Assembly (NCBI GenBank): GCA_949825025.1
Contig: OX463784.1
Coordinates: forward strand, 16,744,124-16,808,123
DNA length: 64,000 bases
Reading direction: 5' to 3'
From: Siphlonurus alternatus
Taxonomy: Eukaryota; Arthropoda; Insecta; Ephemeroptera; Siphlonuridae
The position numbers and the translations under genes are program-made. The notes under the pieces are model-generated. The model was given only the letters and a program-made list of their open reading frames with translations, did not search any database and was not told where the DNA came from. Positions 1 to 13,200 of this stretch are shown here, one piece after another. Position 1 is the stretch's first letter. Every line of letters starts with the position of its first letter.

Positions 1-230
1 AAACTTGCAGATTTGGAATTTGTCTACATTGTCTTTAAAGGATTGAATGTTATTATTTTTGTACGCTGTTGATTTATATTCAAAAATTGAGTATAATCGA
101 ATGCTTTTATTCATTTTTTTAGATCTAAGAGTATACAGCCAGAAGTAATCGGTGAAATTACATGGAAATATGGAATTCATGGCAATTAAGTATTCCAAAT
201 TCACATTGCTCTGCACTCCATAATACTCAC

Positions 231-3200
231 GAAAGAGGAGCCCTCGTAGTCTCCATCCATGGTATACACTCGGTAGTTCATGTTAACGTCACTGTAGGTG
301 GTACCACTGCCGGCGGTCCACGCCACGTTGGTAGCCCTGCTGGTGTCGGCCAGGTCGTAGTAGATGGAGAAGTGATCGTTGTGAGTGTGGCCGTGGAACT
401 GTCCAACCACCGTGTTCTCGAACCTGCAATATAATATTAACTTTTTAATATAACATATTTTTACTTAACTTTTATTTATTTTTTTACTTTGACCCGGTGA
501 ATAAAGCATCAAGTAGTTCAGAACTTTATAACTAATAATTTACACCGTGACTTAGTTATCTTATAATTAAGAAAGTTAACTAGAGTATATTCATTATTAT
601 TATTATTATTATTTTTTTAAATTTGTTTATTCATAAAATCCGACATAGCCATATCACAAAAAAATACACTGCAAACTCCAAAAGTTTGAAAAAAACTCGT
701 ACCGGGGAACGTCATAACGTCAACTTTATCATTACTTCTAGCTGTAATGTAATTGATAAAGAAAACCAAAACTAAAAGTTTGACAATTAATACCGTATAT
801 TTTGTCTACATCTTAAAACATTGATTTAATCATTGAGAAATTGATGCAAGCAAGGATAAAAAGATAACTTTAAATAACTTGTGAACTAAATAATAATACA
901 CCCCGTGGTCCGTACCTGTCGATGATACGGCGGTACTGGGTGCTCCATTGGTGCATACAGTCGGAGTACCCGCTCGGGTGGTGCATCAGAATTTGCACTT
1001 TCTTGTTGGTGGACTCGGCTATTGCCAGTTGTGTTGCCAGCCAAATGAGTTCCCCTGAAGGGTCCACGTTGTCGTACATGAGCCACCTGGGGACAATTAA
1101 GTCAGTCAAACTTGGTGGTATAGGGAACAATTGTATGGGCCTAGGGTGGGTCTATGATCATTCCAGTTACTATGTTACTCCTTGTGCCAATTAATTCTTT
1201 TCATTTTTTTTTTTAATTTCTTTATTTTTTTTCAATATTCACAACTAGTGAATCATGTGAATATAAATACATCTTTATTCAATATATTTTTTACAAAGAA
1301 TTGATTGAGACAAATAATTTAAAATGTCGATTTAAAAAATGTCATTGGACATTTATTTTGCATTTACATTAATGCAGTTTCAAAGCACGAAAAGTTGCAT
1401 AATTTTCAGGCCTATACTGCCTGTAGTTACGTCTGGATTTGAGTCTATTTCATTGAGTGCTTTTTAATTAATACTGACCAGTTATAGTTGTAGCAGAACA
1501 TGGAGTTCATGACGACGACCTGCAGACCAGGTTTCACCTCGATGCTGTAAAATCCTCCTTGCTGAATGGTAGGTCTCGTGATAGGTGGCAGCACTTGTCC
1601 CCACACGTCAGCAATCAGATCGTACAGCCACTGCGAGGACACTGAGGGTGGAATCTCAATATTGTTGGGAGAGAACCTGAAATAAAAAAAAAAATAGAGT
1701 TTAATTTATTTGTCAAATTATTACGATAATGATTATAACATTGTGATTAACCCACGTGAGACTTACGGGGGATGAAGAGGGCAACGATTAGAGAGATCGT
1801 CCTAATTTTCCCAGAGGTACACGCGCCGCTTTGAAAAAATTCTCACTTGTAGCCTTGTTAATCACCATGCCCTCTGTGTTATTCTTACGGGGCATGGTGA
1901 TTTACAAGACTGCGCAAAGGGAAATTTTTCCGAGGTGACGACTGTACATAAAAAAATAGAACTAGTCAATCTAGTCATGCATAACAAGTTTAAACTGGTG
2001 ATATTTCACATGAATATTAAAAAGTCTGAAGGCAACCTATGACTCACACATTGCAAGGATTGGCCTCGTGGTTTCCAAGGATTGGCAGAACTGGAACTCC
2101 AGGGAAGGTCTCCTCAATCATGCCCATGATCTGAGTGATGATGTCCGTGTTGTATTGGTTGCTGGTCGCCCAAACAGCGTGGTCAACGATGTCACCAGTG
2201 AACATCACGTAAGAAACGTCCTGGACAGAAAAACATTGATAAGAAATCTGTGAATGTAAGTGTTTAACATTTAAATTGATAACAATTTTTTAAAATGTAT
2301 TTTGATATAGATTAATGCACATGCAATTTTCACTCAAAATATTGTTTTACATAATTTTTAAAATCAAGTATGGTTTCTTGCAGACAATTTTCATTAAAAA
2401 TTCTCACTAAATGCATCATTCGATCCTTAATAAAGTTAAATGAAAATTAAGAAACACTATGTTAATAATGTAGTTTATATATATATATATATATATAAGG
2501 TTTGACACTTTCTGTTCTCATAGGTTCTACTTGGCAAACATTATAAATTATAATATAACCCATATATAAATTAACCATTTAAACCATTAATAAAATTTGT
2601 TCTCCATCACATATTTGACTCACGGGGTGCTGTGCTGCTGCATGTTCCAACATGTTCTGGAACGTATGAACTGGAATGTCACAGTCCCTGTAGTCTCCCC
2701 AGTAGCCCGCGGCGTCGCTTGCATTGGCAGGCTCACCCTGAGTAGACCGGCAGCAACACGGCTCGCCGCACACGGCGTTACCTCCAGGAAGGTAGAGAGG
2801 GTCCACGTGCACGTCCGTGATCTGCAGTACCTTCATCGTCGGAGAACCGTTCTGTGGACGTGACGATTGTTATTTACCGTGCATCGTGGTAATACATGAA
2901 AACGTTGATATTGAATTTCAAATAATGATGTATTTAAGTTATATATTATAAATATTCCAATTATTTATGATAATCTCATAAGTTTAGTATTGATTGAATA
3001 AAAAATTAAACAAATTATCTGCTAAAACTATCACTTCAGCGGACTTCTTTCTTATAATGTAAAAATATATTAATTAAATATGAGTTATACATGAAATATT
3101 ATGTTAATTAATTTGATATTTTTAATTAACGTAATATCAAATATATAAAATACTTTGCTTAAATATTTCGTATTTTAAAATAAAAAAATAAAAAAAATTT

Positions 3201-4253
3201 ACAATTCAATAAAAAGCAAACATTCGTTGTTAATTCTTGTTTCTAAAACTTTCACGTACGGGTGGCAGTTGCGGTTCTTGAGGTGTTGGTTTAGCCCCCA
3301 GGAAATCCAGGTCCAAGGTCCACTCGAATTGTTCTCCACTCAGGTTGCAGTCAGGGTAGAGAGCAAAGCCACAAGCTTCATTTGGAGTCAGAGGATATTG
3401 AGTCTGATTCTTAGCCTCCATGATCCACAGTACGATGTCCTGAAATTGTAATATAGTTGTATAATTCAATATTATGATAACTTGAATAAATATGGACGCT
3501 GTTTTGATTTCTGCAGATACTACCTTTGAGGGTATATTATTAAAAATTAAACGCAAACATGAGGTAGTAAAATGCCTACAACACAGAACTATTTGCTGAA
3601 CGTTTACTCTTAGGTTCTGGAGCTCAAACATATCTTTAAAAATATAAAGTAAGAAGAAATTAGTTGTAATTTTGAAGGAGGTAAGAAGGGAACCTAGTCT
3701 AAAACCATCCCTAAAGAGTTTAGATGGAATACCGACTTCATTTTTTTTATTGCAGAAATAGATAGAGGGTGCAAAATTATGCTACTCTGATTTTTTTCAG
3801 ATTATTTAGAGACCGGGAACTATTTTTAAAAAAAATAGTGAAAGTCCTTTTTGTGACGTCACAAGGCGGCAAGTCCTATCTTTTTCTTAAGGAGCGGCGT
3901 CTTGTGATGTCATGAAAAGGACTTTCAATAATTTTTTAAAAATAGTTCCCGTTCTGTAAAAAATCTGAAAAAAATCAGGATATAGCATAACTTTGCACCC
4001 TATATCCATTTTTGCAATAAAAAAAAATTGAAGTCGATACTCCATTCACCATTCCTTTATAGATTGCGTGGCAAGGTCATGCTGTTACGATATATCTGTA
4101 AAGTATGTAAATTTTGTTATCACATTTGGACTCTTCAAACTTTAAAGATTATAGTACATAACAATCGAATATTTTTTAATCAGATTACAGATTATTATCA
4201 GTTAACATCATTAACCAATGGGTTTATATAACCTCTTGTCTTGTTGCTTAGTA

Positions 4254-4334
<81 letters not shown>

Positions 4335-6132
4335 TCGAAATATTCCAAAAATTAAAAAAAAAAAATCATCTTGCATCCTTGATTTAAAATACCATGCTAT
4401 GGTCAGACAATTTTTTATTATTCATTTCAAACATTGAAATTTTATCTGACAAACCATTTCACGTGGTATCGACTGACTCGGTAACAACAACTTGAGATTA
4501 TCTCGAATCTGGACAATGATACTGCAAATAGTGTTGTCAAATGTACTGATTATAGCAAAGTGGTTTGTCCCACTTCAGATAACATCCAACATTGAAGCAT
4601 TTCACAACTTTTAACAAATTCATGAAATTATTTCAATTAATGTCAATTTCAATGATCTCTTAATAACACTGCAAAAATGTAAGATAAATTTAAATTATTA
4701 CAACTCAAAATATACTACAAGAAAAAACTAAATAAACCAAATTTTGCATTATTTAATCTTCTAAATTTACCATCTAAAACCCTTAAAGTCGTGAAGCAAA
4801 GCATATTGTGACGTTGAAGCCATGATAGAGGTAAAATTCCTCTAGGATCCAACATTAAATTTACTATATGAAATATATAAAATAAAATTATCAAAATTTA
4901 TTAAAATCAAATTTATCAATCATGATGATCATTACATTTAGAGATATACAGACTATACAGGTCAAATCAATTTGATATTCCCTCCGGAATTAGCCGGAAA
5001 TTTCAAATATTTTAGTAATTCTGTTTGAATATAGTTTTGAAATATTGCAGAAGGATTTAATATACAGTAAAATTATCGATTTATGTGTGAAATTTAAACG
5101 CTGAAAAAGGCGAGAAACATAACCGATACTTCCTTAGGTATTATCATGTAAATTTTACTGTATATTGTCACTCCAAGTACGTAAACTCACGATGTTCAGC
5201 TCAGTGACTCCACGACAAACGGTCGGACTTAGCCCCACGTCAGTGCAGACTGCCGTAAATTTATTGACGAGCTCTTCGCGAGTGTCTCCATCGTTGATCC
5301 ATCCCATGGCCTGGTTCATCACCGTACGACATAGCGTGCATGTTACCTGAGATCACGGAGAAATAAATTATATAGTCACAACTCTCGGTAAAAATATTTC
5401 TTCTGGAAGTAGTTTGTGGAAATTCTGGCTACAATTTTGAATTTTTGCAGTGGGGTTAAGAAAATTAAGTAGAAAAAGTTAAGTGATTTAGAAAATTACG
5501 TTTCAGAAAGAGTAGATAACATATTTTTTATATTATAATCTAAGCGTGACATTGTGTTATTTTTATTTAAATTTATTTAATTAAGCAAGAAATAATTTGT
5601 TTCATTATGTAAATAACAGACTTTTTAAATGTTAACATAGTTAAAACAAAGTTAACATTTACGTGTTTTTCTTTTTCTTTTTTTTTTTTTTTTTTTTTAG
5701 AGAGATAATAATAACATGCAACACTGATTAGTTCAAATGTTTTTTTCTTTCCCACTATTTAGAAATTTTTGAAACATTGAAAAATATTAACACACTTGTA
5801 CTAACTGGGTAATAATAAAGCACATTATATAGCTATATCAATTTTTAGCTTGGAAATATCAGAATATTACAAGTTAAAAAAAAGTACAATTAAAAAAAAA
5901 ATAAAATAACTAATTCAGTGCTAAAAAAACTTTATAAAAATTCCTCGCATTGTGGATTTTACTATCTATTTCTATACTGATAACAATATATTTTATTCCA
6001 ACTGTTTCAAATTCTAATAGCTGTATTAAAAATACTTACAATTCCTCGCTCCTCTGGCAACAATGATACATCATTGTTAGGCAGCGCGACAGCCGCGCTC
6101 AGTAGCAACAATGCCCCAACAATCGCCTTCAT
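231..6132 (-). CDS. Acid sphingomyelinase-like phosphodiesterase, gene A (3' end cut off by window)
   Basis: Secreted phosphodiesterase of the SMPD/acid sphingomyelinase family, expected to split sphingomyelin or a related phospholipid into ceramide and a phospho-headgroup outside the cell or in lysosomes. Exons in transcript order: 6132-6040, 5346-5191, 3439-3260, 2851-2624, 2220-2048, 1676-1479, 1086-916, 423-231, giving 464 codons in frame. Exon 1 encodes a signal peptide (MKAIVGALLLLSAAVALP). Exons 2-3 carry a six-cysteine saposin-B domain (CTLC, VC, VCRG, ACG, DC). Exons 4-8 hold the metallophosphatase core with TDVHVDP, FTGDIVDHAVW, LGNHEA, LMHHPSG and HGHTHND, so all metal ligands are kept. 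The last two exons (VLDHETW part and C-terminal cysteines) should lie left of base 1. Its saposin and linker exons are very close to gene C. The start is the only ATG before a hydrophobic segment and sits just downstream of a TATA box. Confidence 0.9.
1817..1948. mobile_element. GTACA-type short inverted-repeat element (MITE), copy 1
   Basis: About 130 bp, palindromic around a loop (CACCATGCCC ... GGGCATGGTG), with ends GTACA/TGTAC and arms containing CTTGTTAATCACCATG. It lies in the gene A intron between exons 5 and 6. The same element recurs at eight other sites in the window. No coding capacity. Confidence 0.7.
3725..4046. mobile_element. ~320 bp palindromic MITE carrying TGACGTCA, copy 1
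   Basis: Long inverted repeat starting TGGAATACCGACTTCA and ending GAAGTCGATACTCCA. Each arm runs through TTATTGCAGAAAT, a GATTTTTTTCAG stretch and TTTTTGTGACGTCA. It has no open frame. It lies in gene A intron 2 just before a long (TA)n run. Confidence 0.75.
4254..4330. repeat. (TA)n microsatellite
   Basis: About 77 bp of uninterrupted TA in gene A intron 2. The rest of that 1.75 kb intron (3440-5190) holds one MITE and otherwise AT-rich sequence. Confidence 0.95.
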
Positions 6133-6163
6133 GACTGTGAGAGTCGAGACGAAGTTGTGTGAT

Positions 6164-6190
6164 TATTTATAACTTGAGGGCTTCATTATC
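6164..6190 (-). promoter_or_regulatory. Gene A core promoter: TATA box and GATA motif
   Basis: On the minus strand TATAAATA (6164-6171) lies 32 bp upstream of the gene A ATG (6132), leaving a very short 5' leader. A GATAA motif (TTATC at 6186-6190 on plus) follows just upstream. The same layout recurs at the other genes of the array. Confidence 0.55.
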
Positions 6191-6494
6191 AGCAAAAATG
6201 TCGCGCTATCACTACATAATGAGAAGTATGAATTTTTTAAGTAATTGTAGAAATGATAAGAAATTGAAAGTGGGGAGTTTAGTTTGCAGAGGAATCTTAC
6301 TTATTAAATATTATTTACGTACCTTATTCAACATCAATAAATCGTATATGAATACAAATATATTACAGCCGCAGAGAAAAGACGTGTGCAAGAAAAGGAA
6401 ATTAGCAAATATTGTTTTATTTATACACATCATACACCATAAATACCTACTGTAAATATTTTCAGTTTCTTATATATCCAAGGAGATTTGCATA

Positions 6495-6672
6495 CCTCTG
6501 GACAGCATTAACTTTACTCCTGCCTCACTTGTTAAAAGCTGCAGCTCCAATAGACAAAAAAATATGTAGATTTGTAATTTTGGGAGGTGTAAGAAGAGCA
6601 CCCAGTCTACCAATTTCAAAGTAGTTTTGGTTCAACACGTCTCCATAGAGTGCGTGGTAACGCCGGCAAGCA
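6495..6672. repeat. CTGGACAGCA-type repeat copy (gene A/B spacer)
   Basis: Shares GACAGCATTAACTTTACTCC, AGCTGCAGCTCCAATAGA and GCACCCAGTCTACC with the copy at 30224-30413. Upstream of the gene A promoter. The rest of the A/B spacer (6191-7268) is AT-rich DNA with a poly-A run near 6868-6888 and no other feature I can support. Confidence 0.5.
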
Positions 6673-7268
6673 AAGCAGGAGTAAAAAGTTCACGCGGGTG
6701 TCCATTAAAATCTCTCTTTCTCTCTTCTCTTTTTTGAAAATTATTTCCAAAATATGTAAAAAATTACAGTATATAAGAATCAATACACATTTTTATGTAT
6801 CACTAACTGCACTGTTATATAAAAATGCTTTATTTTGTAAGAAAAAAGTTAAGGAGTCAAATATCTAAAAAAAAAAAAAAAAAAAAAATTGAGCATTCTT
6901 AGTTTACACATAGTGTCTTTATTTTCATTTCCTGAATTTACTGTAATTTTAAGATTTTTTTCGAATTTATTTATTTGTATATTTATTTATTTTTTATTTG
7001 GAAGGAAATTTCTGAATATTCATAATTATAAGCATGCATGATTAAAAATATTTTTTCACATTACCTACCCATACAATCAATATTTATTTCTTACTTAATA
7101 TTTTTACACCATTTTAAACTTATTGGTTTAAAAATACTTTTATTTCTTTTTTTACCACATATTTTTTACACCATTAAATACACGTTTAAAATACATTTGT
7201 ATAATTTGACAGTAAAATGAAAATTACACATTATTTATCTGCATATACAAAATATATGATTGTATATT

Positions 7269-10200
7269 TTACACGTTTTTCGGTACGATCTCGTCACACT
7301 TGGCCGAGTCTCCCTGCACGGTAGTCACTATCCTACACAGGAGGTCACGAATGCACGCCGGGTCACAACCTTGCTGAAGGGACGGGTCTCCCAGCTTGAC
7401 GTAGTACCTGAAAACACATGCAGTTTAGAATTTATATGTCTAAAATTTTTAAATCATTGTATCGAATTCAAATTTCACTGTTGAATATAAAACAGAAACA
7501 TATAAATACAGAAAACATTAGAAAGAAAATTTTTCACTATAAATTCCCTTCCATTCCATACGACCTGAAATTCAAAGTTGCAAGACCTCATGGCAATTGA
7601 ATTGTGGTTTAAAAATTTTCATGTATGGTTCACTTCACTCAAAGTTTTATTTCAGGATGATTTTCAATTGATTGAGATATCGGAATCGGCCCATATTTTT
7701 TTGAAAATTCAGGAATAGTTTTAACAAGGATCTTTATGGACGGTAACAAAAAATGGAGCTGTAGTGAGAAAACCTGAACTTGTTTAACCTTGCATATTAA
7801 AGTCATTAAATTTTAGAACATTTTCAAAGTATTCATATTTATTTTCTTCAAGTTCTGACAGAAATATCCTCCGACTCTAAAATCAACATTTCACGAATAA
7901 TATACCCATCTACCCATAGCTACATGGATGGGAAATATTTCTATAACAATAAATAAAATAATCATCTTGAACCACACCTGAAGTACTGCTGCTGCAGGTC
8001 GGTGTCGATGACCATTCTCTTGACTAGCTCGTCCATCTCTGCAGGTAATAACGAGGTGGTGCCGTACGCTTCGTTGAAAGTGTAAAGTTTCTGCCAGATA
8101 GGAGCTACGAAAGGACCGGCCAGGTTCGCTTCAGTCAGGTTGAAGAACCAGGTCTCGTGGTCAAGTACGCGCTATATGGGGGAGAATGAATAAGTATCTA
8201 CAATTAAATTACCATTGTTAGCTTCGCGAAAGAGTACAAATTTATTACATTAATTGAAAACAGCAGAAAAACAAAACAAGAAATTATGAATTAAAACATC
8301 AATATTTTTTTTATGTATGTATACTGCTCAGGTAAAATTACTTTTATACCTAAGGATTGAAAAATTGTGCCCTAACTGACACCGATTCTATTTTGATGCT
8401 AAACAAGTTGCCTTATCTCAAGGAGTAATTATTTAGAAAGTTTTGAATTGTATAATGAGTCTTGGTCAAAATTAGAGGGAGAGAATGCATGTGCTGCACA
8501 AATATCTCTATCCCACCGCTGTACATGGAAATATTCATATTTTAAATGTTGTAAATTCAGTAAATTGATGTTTTAGCTTCAATATTGTTAAAAAAATGTA
8601 CAATTTAATAATTATACTCACGAAAGAAGACCCCGGATAGTCTCCATCTACAGTATAAGTCCTGTAGTTCATGTTAACGTCACTAAAACTGGTACCACTT
8701 CCGGCGGTGAAGGCAACGTTGGTAGCCCTGCTTGGGTCTTCAAGAGCGTAGAAGACGTTGAATTGGTCAAAGTGCGTGTGTCCGTGGAATTGGGCTACAA
8801 CCGTATTCTCGAACCTAGAAATTAAAAATTATTTCGTATCTTATACGTTTTATATATTTTTTATTTTATTTTATTCAGAGCCAAGACTAAAAATCAGAGG
8901 TCAATTTAATTATCAAAACTTTTACTTTAGTTTAATTAGCATGAAAGTAAATGAAAAAAAAATGCTAGTAATTAAATAGCAAAATATACACTATACATTG
9001 TAGATATTGCACTACAAACAAAATATTTTTTTATAGGCTAGGTGAGCCATTATAAATGCACATCACGTACAGAAATATACCAGATATGCACTATGATCGC
9101 GCATATGATCGGTATGTCTGTATTCAGAGAGAAAAAAAAAAAACACGTAAAAAAACGATATTAAAAATTAACTAATTTGCTATAAATCCTATCCTTACCT
9201 GTCGATGATACGACGATACTGCGAGCTCCACTGGTGCATGCAGTCACTGTAACCACTCGGTTGGTGAATGAGAATGTGCACCTTCTTGTTGGCATCCTCA
9301 GCAGCCTTCAGTTCGCCAGCCAGCCACATAAGCTCTCCTGAAGGGTCCACGTTGTCGTACATTAGCCACCTGGGGAATTAGAAACGACAGTGTTCTTTTT
9401 TCTTACATATTAAAACGATAATCTGATTTTCATGAAATTTTTATTGCAGATAAATGTGGTCCTTGTGCTCTGTATCCTCACTTTTCTACAAGTAATTTTA
9501 AAGTTTCTAAAAAATACATGATATGAAATCAAAGTAAAACTTAATGTGACGTCATATAGTCATTATGGTGATTATGAGAAGTCACAGCGTTTTGAACGAA
9601 GCTCATTTTTGGTAAATTCATGGTGCATAACTCAAGATCGATCCTCCTACTCCAATTTGCAATGAAAATTTATTGAAGTTATTTATTCATTATCATTTTT
9701 AGGGGACATATAATGAAAAACTGGTTGAAAATTGTTATTATGACGTACCAGTTTGCATTATAACAGAACATCGAGTTCATGACGACCGCTTGAAGTCCAG
9801 GCTTCACTTCCATGCTGTAAAATCCCCCATGAAGGATGGTAGACTGCGTGCTAGGTGGCAGCACCTGTCCCCATACGTCTGCAATCATCTCGTACAACCA
9901 CTTTGAAGACAACGAGAGTGGAATCTCAGTCTTGTTGGCGGAGAACCTGAGGAGGTAAAGTAAATATTCAATCGAGATAATACAACTAGCAATCGATAAT
10001 GGAGTATCGACTTCAATTTTTTTTTATTGCAGAAATGGATAGAGGGTGAAAAGTTATGCTACCCTGATTTTTTTTTCAGATTTTTTAGAGCCCGGGAAGT
10101 ATTTTTAAAAAATTATTGAAAGTCCTTTTTGTGACGTCACGCGGCGGCAAGTCCTATCTTTTTCTTAAGGAGCGGCGTCTCGTGACGTCACAAAAAGAAC

Positions 10201-13200
10201 TTTCAATAATTTTTTAAAAATAGTTCCCGGACTCTAAAAAATCTGAAAAAAATCAGGGTAGCATAACTTTGCACCCTCTATCCATTTCTACAATAAAAAA
10301 AATGAGGTCGATACTCCATTATGGAAGGTTAGACAACTTGTCCAATTTTAAATCCATCTCGCTGCCCATTCACCGCATGTATTTGCTGGTTCCCCGCCAG
10401 ACTTTGGACATTACTCTGCATGGTCCATTAATAAAAAGTATAACTATAGAAAGTATCCGTCCTGACTGAAGTTTTCTATAGTTACCTCAGTCACACCTCA
10501 GCAAATGCTGGGAAGGGTTATAAACTATAAAATAATTTAATTTTTAGTGACTTGCACTGCATGTTATACTTAAGTCTACATATACCTGTCTTTACATATT
10601 TTTGAATAAAAATTTTAATTGCAATATCCAAGGAGATTATATAGAATTTTAATAGCCCTATATTATGCCTCCCGGCCAGTATTAAAATAATAGATCATGC
10701 CAACTCTTTTTCGTTTTTTTCTAATTTTTTCTTTCTTTTTTAATATTTTGTTACGACATTTTTAAATAACCCTGTGCGAAGTACTCACACGTCACTTGGG
10801 TTAGCCTCGTGATTTCCAAGGATTGGTAAAATAGGAACTCCGGGGAAGGCTTCCTTTATCATGCCCATGATCAGGGTGATGATGTTTGTGTTGTACTGGT
10901 TACTGGTGGACCAGGTGGCGTGGTCAACGATGTCGCCAGTGAACATCACGTACGAAATGTCCTGTGTAATTATCGTGGGAAAATCTTAATTTTATTTAAC
11001 AAATAATTGCTCTAGATTTTGCAAATTTTAAAAAATAACTATATTTAAATATAATGCATTGTGTAAAGTAGAATATTATTGTAAGAGTTATTCATAAATC
11101 AGTGAGGATTTATGTGATATTCCTAATACACTATGTACACGTTAACTATGTATTAAGACGAACAAATTAATAATTAAAGCTAAAATAATATAAAAATTAT
11201 AGAAATTTATTTTTTCACTCACAGGGTGCTTTATTTTCATGTCCTCTAACATGTTCTGGAATGTATGTACGGGCATGTCACAGTCTCTGTAGTCTCCCCA
11301 GTAGCCCGCGGCTTCATTCTCGCTAGCTGGCGGTCCTTGGTTCGAGCGACAACAATAGTTCTCACCACACATCGCGTTACCTCCCGGCAGATACATAAGG
11401 TCCACGTGCACGTCCGTGATCTGTAGGACTTTCATCGTCGGAGAACCGTTCTGTGGACGTGACGATTTGTTTTTACAGTGTACTTTATGTCAATTAAAAA
11501 TACTGAACAACAGACACCCTAATGAAAAAATTTTATTGCATATTGAGTTATGTGTTTTTAATATTTTTCAGATTCTCTCCCTCGTAATCGATGTAGTCAT
11601 AGTCATGCAACGTCTCTCTTTATGCTTACGTGTTAAATATTTGCATAACTATAACGTCAGAGCGTTTTGCAGCATGATTTTCAAGGTATCAAAAATCTGA
11701 AAAAAATTGACAATGACTCGAGGTTCTCTATCCAAATTTGCAATAAAAAAAAATGAAGCAGGACCCCTTGTGAACTCCATGTCACAACATCTCATCTCTA
11801 GACTTGAGATTATAAAACTTGTTCAACATTCAAATGGAAAATTAAAAGTGACGTCTTCAAACCTAATTAAAGCCTCACTTTTAATTTTGTGCTGAACAAA
11901 TTGCCTAACCTCAAGGCGAGATAAGGCAGACATTTTTTTAGTGGTGTGTACATGTCATACTATTTTTGAACTACGTATATGAAAAAACAAACAAACAAAA
12001 TTTGGCAACAAAATGTAAGAAGAATACATGTGGATATTTTTTTTTTATAAATTTCTTTCACAACCTAGACACATAATAGTTTCACTTTATTTTTTATTTA
12101 TTTTTTAATTAATTAATGACCTCTTGTACTGTTCACCATAAAATACATAAATAATTTGAATATTTCTCCAAGCAGCTCAAATGCTTAAAACTGACTTGAA
12201 ATTTAAATACTACATTAAAATTATTAATAATATATATATTATGCACTCTTGATAATATTTCGTAGCATTGACTACTTCTTTTGGCTCAAGTTTTTGCTTA
12301 CCGGCGGCAGTTGCGGCTCCTGATACGCTGGTTTTGGTCCCAAAGAGGTAAGATCCAGGGTCCATTCAAATTGTTCTCCAGTGAAGTCACAATTAGGGTA
12401 CAAGTAGAAGCCACAAATTTCCTCAGGAGTGAGGGGGTAGGCCGTTTGGTTCTTTGTCTGGATGATCCATAATACGATGTCCTGTCATATCAGAAATATA
12501 ATGTTATTTCACGTAAGATTTTTTTGTCACTTGTTTTCATTTTAATTCTTTGAATACTTTTTTCTTTCAAGTTATTTTTCAAACTGTCCCTAATTTTGAT
12601 AAGAGTTATATCTTAACTATTTCATTTTATAATTAAATCTTATATCTAAAACCCCCAAATTGTGCAACCATATAATGAAATATCTTTCATTAAAACAATA
12701 TTTACAAACAAAAAATAATCACAATAGTATAAAATCTATTTATTGTTTTTGTTATTTTTTTTACAATATTTTTTTATCTCTTGACATAATATGGTTAATT
12801 TTGTAAATAAGATAAATTATTATATATTATGTGTGTAGAAAAGTAAATATGGCCTGACTTCAAAATAAAGATAAGATAACACGATGAATTTAAACAAACG
12901 TTGAAAATTAAATTAATTTTAAACTAACGAAATTGTAGAAGATTGTAGAAAAATTGTAGATTTTTAAGAAGTAACTTTGTTCATAATTTCTGTTGCCTGC
13001 ATGGTGATATACAATGCAATGAGAACCAACATTTAAGGTCTCCTGACCACAGTCTCCTGACCCCAAAAATATTTCGAATGAGTTCATTTTCTCTTTCAGA
13101 TCGTCCATGAAATAATCCCTTTGTCAAATTTTATGACGTCACTGTTGATACTGGTCATTGACAACTCACGATGTTGATCTCAGTGGCTCCTCTGCAAACA

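Noticed and set aside
162..434. Plus-strand open frames over the exons (for example 162-434, 922-1194, 2597-2863)
   Set aside because: Each mirrors a minus-strand exon with family motifs and has no motif of its own.
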